Assembly (NCBI RefSeq): GCF_009727055.1
Contig: NC_052349.1
Location: 33,385,138-33,449,137 of the forward strand
Reading direction: 5' to 3'
DNA from: Benincasa hispida
Lineage: Eukaryota; Streptophyta; Magnoliopsida; Cucurbitales; Cucurbitaceae
Length of the DNA stretch: 64,000 nucleotides
Part shown: positions 43,493 through 55,368 of the stretch, one piece after another
Layout: each line of letters opens with the position of its first letter
Numbering within the stretch: position 1 is the first letter of the stretch
The notes under the pieces: model-generated
Database searches by the model: none
What the model saw: the letters and a program-made list of their open reading frames with translations, nothing else
What the model was told of the DNA's origin: nothing
Position numbers and translations under genes: made by a program

Positions 43493-45478
43493 ATGATTTT
43501 AGCACTCAATTCGTGGTAATTTTAGCTTGGTGGGTGTTTTTCATAGGTTGTATGAAAATGGTTGCTGATATGAATAATTTCATCTTTTGCATTTAAATTC
43601 TCTTTAATTAAGTGTTAATTATTATAATTGACTCTTTGTTTATGGGACTTAATGTGTTATTAAGAGTCTGTAAAATTGTTAGAGTCAATAGAGTTACAAT
43701 TAGGTTGTAATTGAAGAAAGAAACAAGAGAGGTCAGCTGCAGAATTTTCACTTTGAAGCTATTGCCAGGCAGTGTTGCAATGCTGCCCATAGAGCATTGC
43801 AACGCTGTTCTTCAAGAGCCCATAGCGCTGCAATGCTAGGATGGAGCATTGCAATGTTGCTCATCCCAGCCCAAAAAGAACACGCGTGACCCGACTGATG
43901 GTTCAAGTGAACTAGTTCAACTGGTAGTTCAGCTGGTTCGGGACTCGGAGGTTTGGTTCAACCCTATTTTGGCCGGTTCAACTTGTTTTGGTGCTTTGGA
44001 GATCCGATTCAAGCGATTCGGATCAGTTCAAGAAGACCAGAACCTTTGCAGTTTTAATTATTTTTGTAATAATTTAGACCATTAGCTTGCTTGAAATGTC
44101 AAAACTGATTCATACCAGTGTGTGTTTAATTATTTATGCATTGGGAATGTATGTTATAATTAAATAAATCTTGTATGTGTAGATAGTATGCCATATAGAT
44201 ATAATTCCCACCATAGTAAGCATGAAACATGCATTGAAAGTATGTTATAAAGAGTTATAATATATAATATACATGTTTAGGGTTTCAAGTATTTAATATA
44301 AAGTGTTATATTAAATCCTAAAATGCTTGATGAATGTTATGGATGATCAACATGTCTATTGTTTTATAATTGATATGAAAACTGAATTAAATATTTAAAA
44401 TCTATAACAAAGAAAAGATACATGCTCACCTAGGGTTAATAAATAACAACTTGTTTTAATAGTTAAAATAGGTCGTTATCTTGTAAAATTTCGTTACAAC
44501 CGGTCTATAATCCCGTTTAAGGCTAGAGGTATTTAAGTTGACGATTTATGGAAACCTCCTACCTGGAGATTATAACCAAATAATTGAGCATTGTTAACTC
44601 GATTTTATGAGCATGCGTGAGTGATATGATATTTTAAAACTGGTTTATCACCTAGACATCGTAGGTTAAAACCCAAATATAAATGTTATACTTGGATAAT
44701 CACCTAGACTTAGGTTGTTTTATTAGCCGAAATATACCTAAGTAAATGTTTACCCAAAACAAATAGAACACTTCAGGGAAAGATTAATAACAAATACAAT
44801 ATGTTGTTCTTAGCTCTCACGTCCCTAAGAGTTCACACTGTGAGATTCATACTCGGCTTCGTGTCACCCTGGGAGTGACCTCCATTCGAAAAGTGTTTGC
44901 ATGGGTCAATAGAAAGGTGAATAGGGAAGTAGTTCATAGTAAGTGGATGAAGGACGTGTGTCAACATGTCCTGCAATCTCTTCCATTAGTTTGATCTGTG
45001 AGATTCCTATGTTGCATCTACTTGTCGACTTTATATGACCTACGCTAGTCGTTTTATGGCGGTTATCCTTTCGGAGGGTTGTAACATGAGATTCGGAACA
45101 ACTCAAACTCTAGAAATGGATAGAATTTCTTAGGATAATTTTCGACATTGACTCTTCAATTTGGTAGCATCGTTGGGGCTAATCTCCGAGGTCTGAAAAT
45201 GGAGGGTTACACTTACAAAATTACTAAGTGTTAGTAGGTTATTGACTGAAAACGGTAACTAAATGACTATAGGAATATGAATTATTCTGGAATTAGTATT
45301 TAGTCAAGAATGTCTTGCTTCAGTGAAGGAGTATTTGACTGCCCCTTGGTAGAATCTATTCTGACTCACTAAAGTATCGTTGTAAATAAAATAATGAAAT
45401 TTTGGGTAAATTATTACTTTGCTAAAATATGATTGGATTTAAAACAATTCACCAACAGAATTTGTTTATACTTTCAGA
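43493..45478 (+). other. Copia-2 leader
   Basis: Non-coding. 43740-43870 is rich in AGCATTGCAACGCTG-type words, also found in Gypsy-C and Gypsy-E LTRs. 43890-44010 repeats GGTTCAA/GTTCAACTGG. The part from 44850 matches Copia-1. The frame 43849-44085 lies in this repeat-rich leader and has no domain. Confidence 0.65.
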
Positions 45479-46404
45479 GATGACTAGCTAATTAATACAG
45501 TTACTGGCTTCTGAGAAACTTAATGGAGTCAATTACGCTACATGGAAATAACACCTTAAGATAATATTGGTAATAGATGATTTGAGGTTCGTTTTAACTG
45601 AGGAATGTCCTCCTAACCCTGGCTCAAACTCAAACCGAACTGTTCAGGAAGCATATGACAAGTAGACAAGGAAAAATGAAAAAGCCCAAGCTTATATTCT
45701 TGCAAGCATATCTGATGTTTTGGCAAAGAAACACAATCGCATGAATACTGCGAAAAAGATTATGGAATCCCTACAGGGGATGTTTGGACAACTGTCCTTC
45801 TCCCTTAGACATGATGTTATCAAGTACGTTTATAACTACCGTATGAAAGAAGGGATCTCTGTTAGAGAACATGTCCTAGACATGATGGTCCATTTTGATC
45901 CAAAATATTGATATTGGATAGCAGAAGTAAATGGAGCTGTTATAGATGAGAAAAGTCAGATTAATTTTATTATAGAATCTCTTTCATAGAGCATCTTACA
46001 GTTCCACACAAATGCGATGATGAACAAGATATAATATAACTTAACCACTCTTCTTAATGAGCTACAGACTTATCAGTCCCTCTTGAAAACCAAAGGACGA
46101 GAAGCAGAGGTAAATGTTGCCACTGCAGATAAGAGGATCGTTCTCTAAGATAAAGTATGACTCTTCTTCTTCATCCAAGAACAAAAGTGTTCAGATGAAA
46201 AAGAGTAAGGGAAAAAGGAATGCTCCTACTGACCACAAAGGCAAGGCTAAAGTTGAAGACAAAGGAAAGTGTTTTTATTGCAATGAAGACGGGCACTGGA
46301 AGAGAAACTGCCCAAAGTACCTTGCGGAAAAGAAAGCGAAAAAAGAAAAACAAGGAAATTAGTTTCTAAATAATGCTTGTAGATGAAGAGATAACTCTCA
46401 GGAT
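45479..46404 (+). pseudogene. gag: Copia-2 gag, stops and frameshift, intact zinc knuckle
   Basis: The ATG at 45479 has a stop after MTS; the text continues LIQLLASEKLNGVNYATWK, again with a stop. It resembles Copia-1 gag closely. The frame 45720-45911 (KKIMESLQGMFGQLS, EGISVREHVLDMMVHF) ends at an inserted PKY-stop that Copia-1 lacks. After further stops and a shift near 46130 the nucleocapsid follows in frame 46114-46362, with a complete CX2CX4HX4C knuckle (CFYCNEDGHWKRNC) at 46270-46311. A stop follows KQGN, and the sequence is cut by Gypsy-E at 46404. Confidence 0.87.
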
Positions 46405-46681
46405 TGTTTGTGCTCGAATCCATGTCGTTAATTCAACTATAACTGAAACAAAAATATTCATAAATCATTGAAACCTACATCTTATACTAACGAGTAGCAT
46501 AAACAGCAAGTATGAGGTCGATCCACAGGGAAGCTTAAGTTTAATTTTTTCTTAAGCTAAATTCAACTATGAAAGCGATAAAAACGAGGGTTTTGATAAA
46601 GCAAGAAACATACTTGAAAATCAAAAGATAAAAAATAAATGCAAACAAGTATTATTCAATCTCATTTCTAGTTCAAGTTAG
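46405..46681 (-). repeat. Gypsy-E 3' LTR, first part
   Basis: TGTTTGTGCTCGAATCC to AGTTCAAGTTAG. It matches 61037-61310 and continues at 57183 after Gypsy-D. The last five bases are the GTTAG target site. Confidence 0.9.
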
Positions 46682-48494
46682 TGTAACAATAAAATTACTT
46701 CCTTATTAATGATGCATGCGTTAATGGACTCAATTCATGCAATACTACTTCTAGATATGCGTTATTAATGGATGCTCTTGTAGTATGTTGTGTGTTGTCA
46801 CAAGTTTCCTTGTGTTGGAACCAAGTATAATTCCACCGCAAGTTTCTCGGTGTGATCCGAGGTTGAACACAGGGACTGATTAAGGTTATTGCGTTATGTT
46901 TATGATACATGCGACCAAGTTTTTCAATTTAATAAGAGTATTTGTGTAAAAGAATATAAAGTTGCGATAAAGTAAAGGAAAGCACTAAAAATGCGATAAT
47001 AAAATAAAATGTAGTAAACCTAAGCTAAGATGGTTCAAGATACAGGTGGCATGATACAAAATACTGAGGGCAAGGCTAGTTGTGAAGATTATACACAGAT
47101 CATGTGATGCGATGGCAAGTCTTATATACGAAGCAGAAAGAGAAAGATATCTAATATAAACATTGCAAGTTCCTTAATTGCGTTAAAGTCATAAGTACGG
47201 TTCCGTTTTTCCCTTAGCGTACAACTTTTAGTGATCAGCCGCGTTCCCACATGTCTGTGGTGAAACAGAGATGAACGTAATGAATGCAAGGTTGCTTCCA
47301 TTCCTGGTAGTACTACTCGCTCTAGTTAACACATTCTTCTGACCTTCTCTCGATAGATCAGAATGACATCTTCACTTCTGCTCTCATAGGTGAAGATGCC
47401 GTCTAGCATGCTTTAGCTAAAAGAAATTATCTCTCTAACATAGATTAAGTACTCGTTTAATTCATATTGACTACCCGGGGATTAAGAACACTTCATGAAG
47501 AAAACGATAAATGGAGGAACGAAAATAGACAGAGAAGTGGTATTGAAAACGATCAAGACATTCAACATATCTATTTAGCATCTGATACATGGTGTGTGAA
47601 TGAAGAGATAAAGAAGATGAGATACAATGATGAAAAGAGATAGAAACAAATACAAATGAGCGCCAATGTCTTGGCACCAATTTGGATGGAGATTTGCTTG
47701 CCGGAATGGATAGATCATGTGGAAGGATGAACTTCCCTCTCAGGCTTGCTCAACCGGTAGCAGGGATTTGAGTATAGAGCTTCGCGGCGGGGATTTGGAA
47801 AATTAACACTAAGACTCACCTCTCGGCCTTATCTCTTCTTCTTCCCAAATTTCTTAAGTTTAACACTTAGCTTAGTCTTTTTCTCAATATAATAGCAGCA
47901 ATTAGCCCCGTATCAAGTAACCTTTTTTTTTCTTCTGTGAATTCTATGGGGTATTTATAGGTGAAGATCTTTGACTCCAGCCTTGTGGTCCCCATTTTTA
48001 TGGAAATTCCAAAGATGGAGGGATATTATTCCTTCTGTTATGCAATCAGACCGTTAAATCTGCACAACCGTTAGGCGTACACGTGGCACAATCCTTCGCA
48101 TTTGCGTTGCTCAGCTGCGTCTTTCGATCGAGTGTTCGCATGCGGTGTTTTTTTTATTACCGCATGCAGTTGAAAGTCAGCTCTGGATCGACTGTCGCAT
48201 TGCGCCGTCATTGCGTTAATCGTCTTTTCATTGTTGATTGACGGGCGCAATGTGTTAGAGATGCATTGGTCAATTTGTCTTCAGCCTTAATCGCAAGCGG
48301 TGACTTGGTTTCCTGCAAAACAGAGTAGAAATCTCCTCTTCTTCCATCTTAATGATGTTAGTGGGTGTAATTGTGATAATTCAGTATTATTGTATTTCTA
48401 AGCTAATTTTTATACAATTGGTGCAATATATTCTCCTTTGGCCGCAATATCTAGATAAGGCAGTATAAATAACTTGTATTTCTACAAGTTATCA
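46682..48494 (-). repeat. Gypsy-D 3' LTR (left copy)
   Basis: TGTAACAATAAAATTAC to CTACAAGTTATCA. It is nearly collinear with 55369-57177; a hand count over about 190 bp at 46700-46890 gave roughly 13 differences, mostly transitions. The TATA box (minus) is at 47952-47959. Confidence 0.9.
47952..47959 (-). promoter_or_regulatory. TATA box of Gypsy-D 3' LTR
   Basis: TATAAATA on the minus strand, in CTATAAATACCCC, as in the Gypsy-A/B LTRs. Confidence 0.65.
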
Positions 48495-49017
48495 CACCCC
48501 CAAATATAGATATATGTTTGTCCTCAAGCACATCTTCTACTAAGGCAATAAAGCTCAATTCCTATCCTATATTTTTGTGTCAATTGGTTGCTCCAAATGT
48601 TACACTTAGGCACATTTCTTAACATCGTAATTTCTTCTTATCCTTGCTAATTCTTAACAAGCCCTACTTTATTCTTATATATAACAAAATTCTGCTCAAA
48701 GATGCTTTTCTAGTTTTTTTTTTCAAAATAGAATGTTTATCTCTTCTTATCAAAACACTTGATATATCTACATACAGTGGTCAAAACTTTTGCGTCATTT
48801 ACTAGAGACAGTTGGTCATGGTTACACTCTTCGTTTTGGCCTGTCCCCACGGGTATCATGCGAACATCCAACTACGGTTGTGTGCCAATCTCAACTTTAA
48901 CTCATGATATTCAGAGGAGTTGTCTCTTGCATTTATATGTTTTTTTTTTTTTTTATACTGCGTTGATCTTGGAAACCCACCTTCGTTTTGGCTTGCTCCT
49001 ACGGGTGTCATACGAAC

Positions 49018-49055
49018 CTGTCTCTTATACACATCTAGATGTGTATAAGAGACAG
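49018..49055. other. Nextera/Tn5 mosaic-end junction adapter (artefact), copy 2
   Basis: Perfect 38-bp palindrome, identical to 22455-22492. It separates two near-identical copies of about 147 bp, 48871-49017 and 49056-49203. Confidence 0.97.
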
Positions 49056-49203
49056 AACTACGGTTGTGTGCCAATCTCAACTTTAACTCATGATATTCAG
49101 AGGAGTTGTCTCTTGCATTTATATGTTTTTTTTTTCTTTTATACTGCGTTGATCTTGGAAACCCACCTTCGTTTTGGCTTGCTCCTACGGGTGTCATACT
49201 AAC

Positions 49204-49241
49204 CTGTCTCTTATACACATCTAGATGTGTATAAGAGACAG
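49204..49241. other. Nextera/Tn5 mosaic-end junction adapter (artefact), copy 3
   Basis: Same 38-bp palindrome. It joins the second copy of the 147-bp segment to a 62-bp segment (49242-49303) found again at 49388-49449. Confidence 0.97.
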
Positions 49242-49303
49242 GTATTTGGGTGTAATGGACGCAAAGTGTCTCTTGTTAACTCACAATGTACCCATCATCG
49301 CAT

Positions 49304-49341
49304 CTGTCTCTTATACACATCTAGATGTGTATAAGAGACAG
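49304..49341. other. Nextera/Tn5 mosaic-end junction adapter (artefact), copy 4
   Basis: Same 38-bp palindrome. The 62 bp before it (49242-49303) recur identically at 49388-49449 after it. Confidence 0.97.
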
Positions 49342-49749
49342 GGATGGGGAAAGGACACATACGCGGCAACACACCCCTCAACGCAATGTATTTGGGTGTA
49401 ATGGACGCAAAGTGTCTCTTGTTAACTCACAATGTACCCATCATCGCATTTCATATCAGTATTTATTTTTCTTTTCAATTCATCTAAAAGGACTTTGCGG
49501 TGTTTAATGATTCATCCAATCATTCACAAAAATTTACGAACGACGCTACTAAATCTAAGGAATAGAAATGCATGCGAAAGTATATTGAAAGGAAATGCAG
49601 AAAGCATTAAAGACTAATTCTAATGAGCAGTAAATAGCATAATTTAGAAGGCGATAAAAGAAAACTGGAGAGAAAGCATGTAAATATAGATAGGAATGTT
49701 GATTGTCAGATGTTTCAGAATTACCGCAATCGCTTCCCTTACAAACGGT

Positions 49750-51147
49750 TTAATCCTGCTTGCCCAAGTCAATGGTGTCCATGCGTCGTTCGAAGTTGCC
49801 TCCATAGTAAGGCTTAATCCGCTGACCATTGACTTTAAATGCGTTGTTCCCATCTAAAGTTGTTAGTTCTACTGCGCTGTGAGGAAAGATTGTCTTGATT
49901 CGGAATGGTCCAGACCAACAGGACTTCAAATTTCCTGGGAATAACTGCAAACGAGCGTTAAATAATTATACCTGTTGACCTTCGGTGAATGTCCAGTCGT
50001 TTATGCGGTCGTCATGCCACTTCTTGGTTTTCTCCTTATAGATCTTGGCATTTTCGTAGGCGTCCTGTCGCCATTCAAATAGCTGATTCAATTGTAGCTT
50101 TCGAACTTTCCCTGCACTTGTTAAATCAAACTTCAACTTTTTACATGCCCACATTGCCTTATGTTCCAACTCGAGCGGTAGATGACAAGCTTTTCCAAAG
50201 ACCAGGGCATACGAGGACATACCAATTGGTGTCTTATAGGAAGTCCTGTATGCCCACAATGCTTCATCAAGCTTGGGTGACCAATCCTTCTTGAAAGTAC
50301 TAACTACCTTTTCCAAGATCGTTTTGTTCTCTCTGTTAGAAATTTTTGCCTTCCCATTAGTCTGTGGGTGATACACAGTCGCAACTCGATGGCTGACGTT
50401 GAATTTAGTCAACAGGTTGGCAATTATGCGGTTAATAAAGTGGGAACCCTCATCACTGATTAAGTCCCGTGGCATCCCATATCGAGCAAAAATGGTCTTC
50501 TTCAAAAGCTTCGCCACTGTGGCCGCATCATTCTTGGTGCATGCGATGGCCTCAACCCATTATGATACATAGTCAACCACGACCAGAATATAGTGATGAC
50601 CTTTTAATGGTGGAAATGGGCCCATGAAGTCAATTCCCCAAACATCAAATAATTCAACCTCTAAGATTGACGTCAGTGGAGTTTCATTTCTTTTAGACAT
50701 ATTCCCCATTCTCTGATATCTGACGCATTGCACAACATGGGTGTGGGCATCCTTAAACAATGTTGGTCAGAAGTAGCCGCCACACTGTAGGACCTTTGCT
50801 GCGATCCGCTGCCCCCCAAAATGTCCTCCATATAGGGACTCATGACAAAACTCTAAAATATGCTTGACTTCACATTCAGGAATGCATTGACGTAATATAT
50901 GATCAGGCTCGAGTCGATATAGGAATGGATCGTCCCAGAAATAAAATTTGGCATCATGTCTTAGCTTTTTCTTCTGCTGGTAATTATAGTCATCTGATAT
51001 TTGACTGCAAACGATGAAGTTTACTGTGTCTGCATACCAGGGAACATTAATGTCTACTACCATCAGCAACTCATCGGGGAATCTTTCCTCAATATCTTTT
51101 TCTGTCCCTTGAACCTCGCAATTCTCCAATCTTGATAAATGATCCAT
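49750..51147 (-). pseudogene. int: Gypsy-D integrase, one frame with three stops
   Basis: Frames starting at 51147, 50760, 50517 and 49950 are all in phase, so a single integrase frame is broken only by stops at about 50764-50769, 50557-50562 and 49963-49968. Zinc site: FCHESLYGGHFGG, then VQCVRYQRMG, where the second cysteine of the C-x2-C is tyrosine. Core: D in DFMGPFPP and D in [10 protein letters not shown]. The catalytic E position reads NGKAKISNRE, lysine (50346-50344). The C-terminal part ([35 protein letters not shown]) is complete to the stop near 49750. Confidence 0.93.
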
Positions 51148-51800
51148 GACTTGGTTCTCGGTGCCCTTTTATTCTTTGATCTCTAGGTCAAACTCTTACA
51201 GTAGCAACACCCAACATATAAGACTTGGTTTTGCATCCTTCTTTGTCATCAAGTACTTGATCGCAGAGTGATCCGTATACACCACAAAATTTGTTCAAAT
51301 TAAGTATTGTCAGAATTTCTCCAGTGCAAATACCACTGGGAGCATTTCCTTTTCTGTGGTTGTATAGTTTTCCTGCGCATCATTCAATGTTTTACTTGCA
51401 TAATAAATAGGATGCAATACCTTATCCTTGTGTGCTGACTCAAAACTGCACCCACAACATATTCGCTAGCATCGCACATCAACACAAATGGGTACGTCCA
51501 ATCTGGTGCAATCAAAATAGGTGCGAAGATGAGCACATCTTTCAATGTGTTGAATGCTTTGGTGCATGCGTCATCAAAATTGTATTCTCGGTCAGCCTCC
51601 AGTAGTGCACTTAAGGGCTTTGCGATATGGAGAAGTTTCGAATAAATCTTCTATAAAACCCAGCGTGTCCCAGAAAGCTCATAAGTGTTTTTACGTTCAA
51701 TGTTGGAGGTAACTTGGAAATTGTGTCAATCTTTGCCTGATCAACTTCCAATCTAGCCTTAGAGATATGGTGACCTAGAACTATTCTTCATCCATCATAA
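51148..51800 (-). pseudogene. Gypsy-D RT connection and RNase H remnant
   Basis: No long frame remains. Reading across frames gives the RNase H segments [38 protein letters not shown] and the tether QVMDHLSRLE leading into integrase. Several shifts and stops occur. Confidence 0.78.
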
Positions 51801-52860
51801 AGTTGCATTTTTCCCAGTTTAAAACAAGATTTGTTGCCATGAATCTCTTCAAGACTTTTTCAAGGTTAGATAGACAGGAGTCATAATTATTGTCGAAAAC
51901 TATGAAATCATCCATGAATACCTCGACTGACTCCTCCAATTAATCTGAGAATATTGCCATCATGCATCGTTGAAAAGTGCCTGGCGCATTGCAGAGTCCA
52001 AATGGCATGCGTCGGAATGCAAACGTACCAAATGGGCACGTGAAGGTTGTCTTGTCTTGGTCCTCTGGTATAATTTCTATCTGGTTATACCCTGAATAGC
52101 CGTCAAGAAAATAGAAGAATTCATTCCTCGCAAGTCCGTCTAACATTTGATCAATGAACGGGAGTGGGAAATGGTCCTTTTTAGTGGCCAAATTCAGCTT
52201 GCGATAATCCATACAAATTCTCCACCTTATAGTCGTTCTTGTGGGAATTAATTCATTCTTGTCATTAGTGATGACTGTCATCCCTCCTTTCTTTGGAACA
52301 CACTGCACTGGGCTTACCCAGCTGCTATCAGATATCGGGTAGATGACACCTGCATCCAGCCACTTCACTATTTCCTTCTTCACGACCTCCCTCATGGCAA
52401 GGTTCAAGGGGTGTTGCCTTTCTACTGATCCAGTCTTTCCTTCTTCCAGACGAATCTTGTGCATACAATATGAAGGACTGATTCCTCGAATGTCTGCCAA
52501 GGTCCATCTTAATGCCTTTGCGTTAATCTTTAGGATCTGTATGAGCGCATCTTTTTTTTCCTTACTCAGCAATGCGGAAATGATAACCGGTAATGTGTTG
52601 TTACTTCCTAAGTAAGCATACTTAAGGTGCACAGGCAACGACTTTAACTCTAGCACAGGTGGATCTTCCAGAGATGGCTTAATGCATTGTGATGTCCGTT
52701 CAGATAACTTGAGCGGTTCAAAATTTGATTCAATATGAATTGCGGTGCAGTCTTCCTCCAACATTGCGCCGATTTCAAATTCTTCTTCCTCCAGCTTCTT
52801 CAGGGGTTCTCGCAGTTCCTCAATGTATTGGCAATTTTCCACATCACCTAGGTATTTCAA
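51801..52860 (-). pseudogene. Gypsy-D reverse transcriptase, one early stop
   Basis: The open frame 52860-51940 starts in the acidic linker (LEEEEFEIGAMLEED) and runs through LPVIISALLSKEKKDAL, TLADIRGISPSYCMH, VIYPISDSSWVSPVQCVPKKGG, CMDYRKLNLATKKDHFPLPF, YNQIEIIPEDQDKTTFTCP and FRRMPFGLCNAPGTFQRCM. A stop at 51942-51940 precedes the intact catalytic loop EVFMDDF, which continues in the same frame. This is the longest intact polymerase segment in the window. Confidence 0.93.
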
Positions 52861-52880
52861 CGCATTGAATACGTTGAATT

Positions 52881-53567
52881 TTACTTCCTGTCATCGACCC
52901 TGATGGTTAATTCTCTTTTTTGCATATCAATCAGTGCTCGCCCTGTCGCGAGGAATGGGCGACCCAAAATGATAGGGATTTCTCTATCCGCTTCATAATC
53001 CAATATGATAAAGTCTGTCGGGAAGATAAACTTGTCCACTTGCACGAGAACATACTCTATCTTGCCCTCAAGAAGATTTATCGATCTATCAGCCAACTGT
53101 ATTGTGATAGTGGTTGGTCTTGCGTTGCCGATATCCAACGTCTTAAAAATTGACAGGGCTATTAGATTTATGCTTTCCCCTAAATCACACAGCGTGTTCC
53201 CGACCGTCTTCCTTCCTATCGTGCAGGGCAATGTGAAACTCCCAGGATCCTTTATTTTAGTGGAGAGATTGTTTTGGAACAGAGCGCTACATTGATATGT
53301 TAACGCAACTGTTTCATTTTCCCCGATCTTTCTTTAATTTGCAAGAATATCCTTGAGAAATTTTACATAACTCGGCATCTGCTCTAGTGCTTCTATCAAA
53401 GGAATGTTAATGTGTAGCTGCCGGAGAACGTCCAGAAACCTCTAAAATTGCTTGCTATCATCCTTCTTCTTCAGCTTGGACGGGAAAGGTGGAAGATCCC
53501 GCCGTATTTCCTATTCACTTGGCTGCTTGCTGAGGTCCGGTGCTTGTTGCGCTTCATTAGTTAGAGG
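52881..53567 (-). pseudogene. Gypsy-D protease
   Basis: LHINIPLIEALEQMPSYVKFL leads (with a stop after LAN) to frame 53231-52881: PCTIGRKTVGNTLCDLGESINL. The active-site loop reads D-L-G-E (53186-53175) where related copies have D-L-G-A. The flap and C-terminal block (DFIILDYEAD, ILGRPFLATGRALID) are intact. A frameshift near 52883 separates it from RT. Confidence 0.9.
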
Positions 53568-55160
53568 TTACGTTGATTTAGCATTCATGTCTTGAGGAGC
53601 TTCATCTTTTGTAAATGAACTTACTTCTGAACTGGTACTTTTTCCAATATTAACTGACTGGTCATCATCAACAGTCAAATCGACTGGTGTTGTTGTTACA
53701 TCTGGTACTGATGACATAGGGGCTGTTGTTTTACCACTCCTCAATGTCACTGCATGACATTGTTCTTTTCCTCGTGGCCCCTATGCTTTTGAACTGCTAT
53801 GCTTCGTACCAGGTGCTTTCTTCTTTAATTCCCTCGTAAGCTGATCTATCTGCTCTTCTAAATCTTTAAGGGTGTCAGCTTGCAATTGTCTCATTGCCTC
53901 GCTCTTTTCAATATAATGTTTTAATGATGTCTCCAGAGACGAGGTGCTGCAAGAGGTATCATATAGGAACGGTTGGTCACAGGGTGGTATACCTTGGGCA
54001 TTACTTGGGTTGCAGTCCGGATTAATGAAGACCGGAGGGTTGCCTCGATCCCCTTGATGACTATACAGATAGAAACTATGGCTCTTTTGATTGTGATTCC
54101 CGTCCCAACCTATAGTTGGGTGATCCCACCAACAAGGGTTGTAGATATTACCAAATGATTCATCATAGATGGCGTACACGGGTTGTTGATTCCATGGGAA
54201 AAATTCTACTAGATGTCTCTCTCTGCATTGGACACAATTCATTGGGACCACGTGAGTCAACGCATTAACTTGCACTGATTCTTGAGAGAGAGTTCTCTGG
54301 TTGTTAGTCATTGTCTGGAGAATTGAGGTCATTGTGGTCGTCTGATCGACCAGTGTGCTCATTGTATCGGTTGACACATCGACACTTTTTACTCTTTCTT
54401 GCTCCAGACCTCTTACCTCAAGCCCAGTATTAATCCACTAATCAGAATGCCGCGAGATGCAATCCAATATGTTCTTTGCCTCCATATATGACTTGTTCAT
54501 CAATCTTCCTTCTGTAGAGGCATCGACAACTGCTTGTGTTGATTGGTCTAAACCATTATAAAAGGTTTTCATCAAAATACTATCAGGAATCCCGATATGC
54601 AGATAGCTTTTCATTAACTATCGGAATCGTACCCAGGCGGTACTCAAGGTTTCGTACCCCTTTTGTTCAAAATTCAGAACATCCCTTCGTCTCCTTGCGT
54701 TGACTGTTGGAGGAAAGAATCTGTTCATGAACCTATCAACCAACTGCTCCCAACCATTAATCTCGGCTGGCTCTAACGCTTGAGCCCACCTTTTTGCCTC
54801 ATCCCACAATGTGTACGAGAACAGATATAATTTAAGCCCTTCTTGAGTTACATTAGGCATGGAGAATGTGCTACACATGTCTACAAAATTCGTCAAATGA
54901 GCATGTGGGTCTTCTACTTGTAATCCTCCAAATTGAACCACATTCTGAAACATTTGCAGCATGATAGGTTTTATCTTAAAACTTACATTCCCCTCAACCA
55001 AGGGTCTTGAAATTCCTGGTGAGAAGTTATAAAAATCTGGCGCCGCATATTCCCTCATAGGGATGTTATGTTCAACAGCAAGAAAAACTGGATCTTGTGC
55101 TGGCAAATTTTCCCTTTGGTCTCCTGCAGGTGCCACATTCTCATCAACAATGCTTCTTCA
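53568..55160 (-). pseudogene. gag: Gypsy-D gag
   Basis: The frames starting 55136 (a GTG; the real start lies upstream and is not clear), 54377 and 53750 are in phase. Domains: YAAPDFYNFSPGI, KIKPIMLQMFQ, VEDPHAHLTNFVDMC, WEQLVDRFMNRFFPPTV; a stop at about 54615; then FYNGLDQSTQAVVDAS; the knuckle CVQCRERHLVEFF near 54235-54197 with its last cysteine replaced; a Gln/Leu-rich coiled segment (LKDLEEQIDQLTRELKKK); and the linker VTLRSGKTTAP. Only nonsense mutations break it. Confidence 0.92.
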
Positions 55161-55344
55161 CCAATTAATTTGGCACTGATGAACTCTTGCCCGAATATAC
55201 ACTTGATCTTTGGGTCCGCTTAGAATTACCAGATCACTCCCGCATTCATAAACCATCAGACTGCTCTCCACGTTGAACATTCAGTACAAAGAGATCTGTC
55301 CTATAAAATACCACAAACACACTCAAACAATAAACTGTTAACCG

Positions 55345-55362
55345 TCCCAAAAAACGATGCCA
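55345..55362 (-). other. Primer-binding site of Gypsy-D (degraded)
   Basis: On the minus strand TGGCATCGTTTTTTGGGA, 12 of 18 positions matching the tRNA-Asp-type PBS, six bases inside the LTR. Confidence 0.7.
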
Positions 55363-55368
55363 TAAACT

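Larger units (their letters stand above)
41557..46404 (+). mobile_element. Copia-2: 5' LTR, PBS, leader and gag of a Ty1/copia element
   Basis: The LTR (41557-43478) is followed by a copia-type PBS, a leader (43493-45478) matching that of Copia-1 (1-597), and gag (45479-46404). It is broken at 46404 by Gypsy-E. Protease and pol are not found next to it. A sibling gag/integrase piece lies at 62599, but it overlaps this one, so it is not a simple continuation. Confidence 0.85.
48495..49749 (-). other. Gypsy-D 3' UTR, disrupted by adapter artefacts
   Basis: The PPT module (GAGGACAAACATATATC, then TATTTGGGGGTG) is at 48532-48495 on minus, directly against the LTR. The paired direct repeats of Gypsy-A/B are present at 48829-48872 and 48981-49017. 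Three adapter palindromes and the duplications around them disrupt 48871-49449, so the order and length here are not reliable. Frames 48759-49202, 48856-49218 and 49325-49507 contain translated adapter and are not genes. Confidence 0.8.

Noticed and set aside
43849..44085. 78-residue frame as a small gene
   Set aside because: Made of GGTTCAA repeats in the Copia-2 leader, with no domain.
48759..49218. Open frames of 147 and 120 residues with internal repeats
   Set aside because: Both contain translated adapter ([15 protein letters not shown]) and the artefactual duplication.
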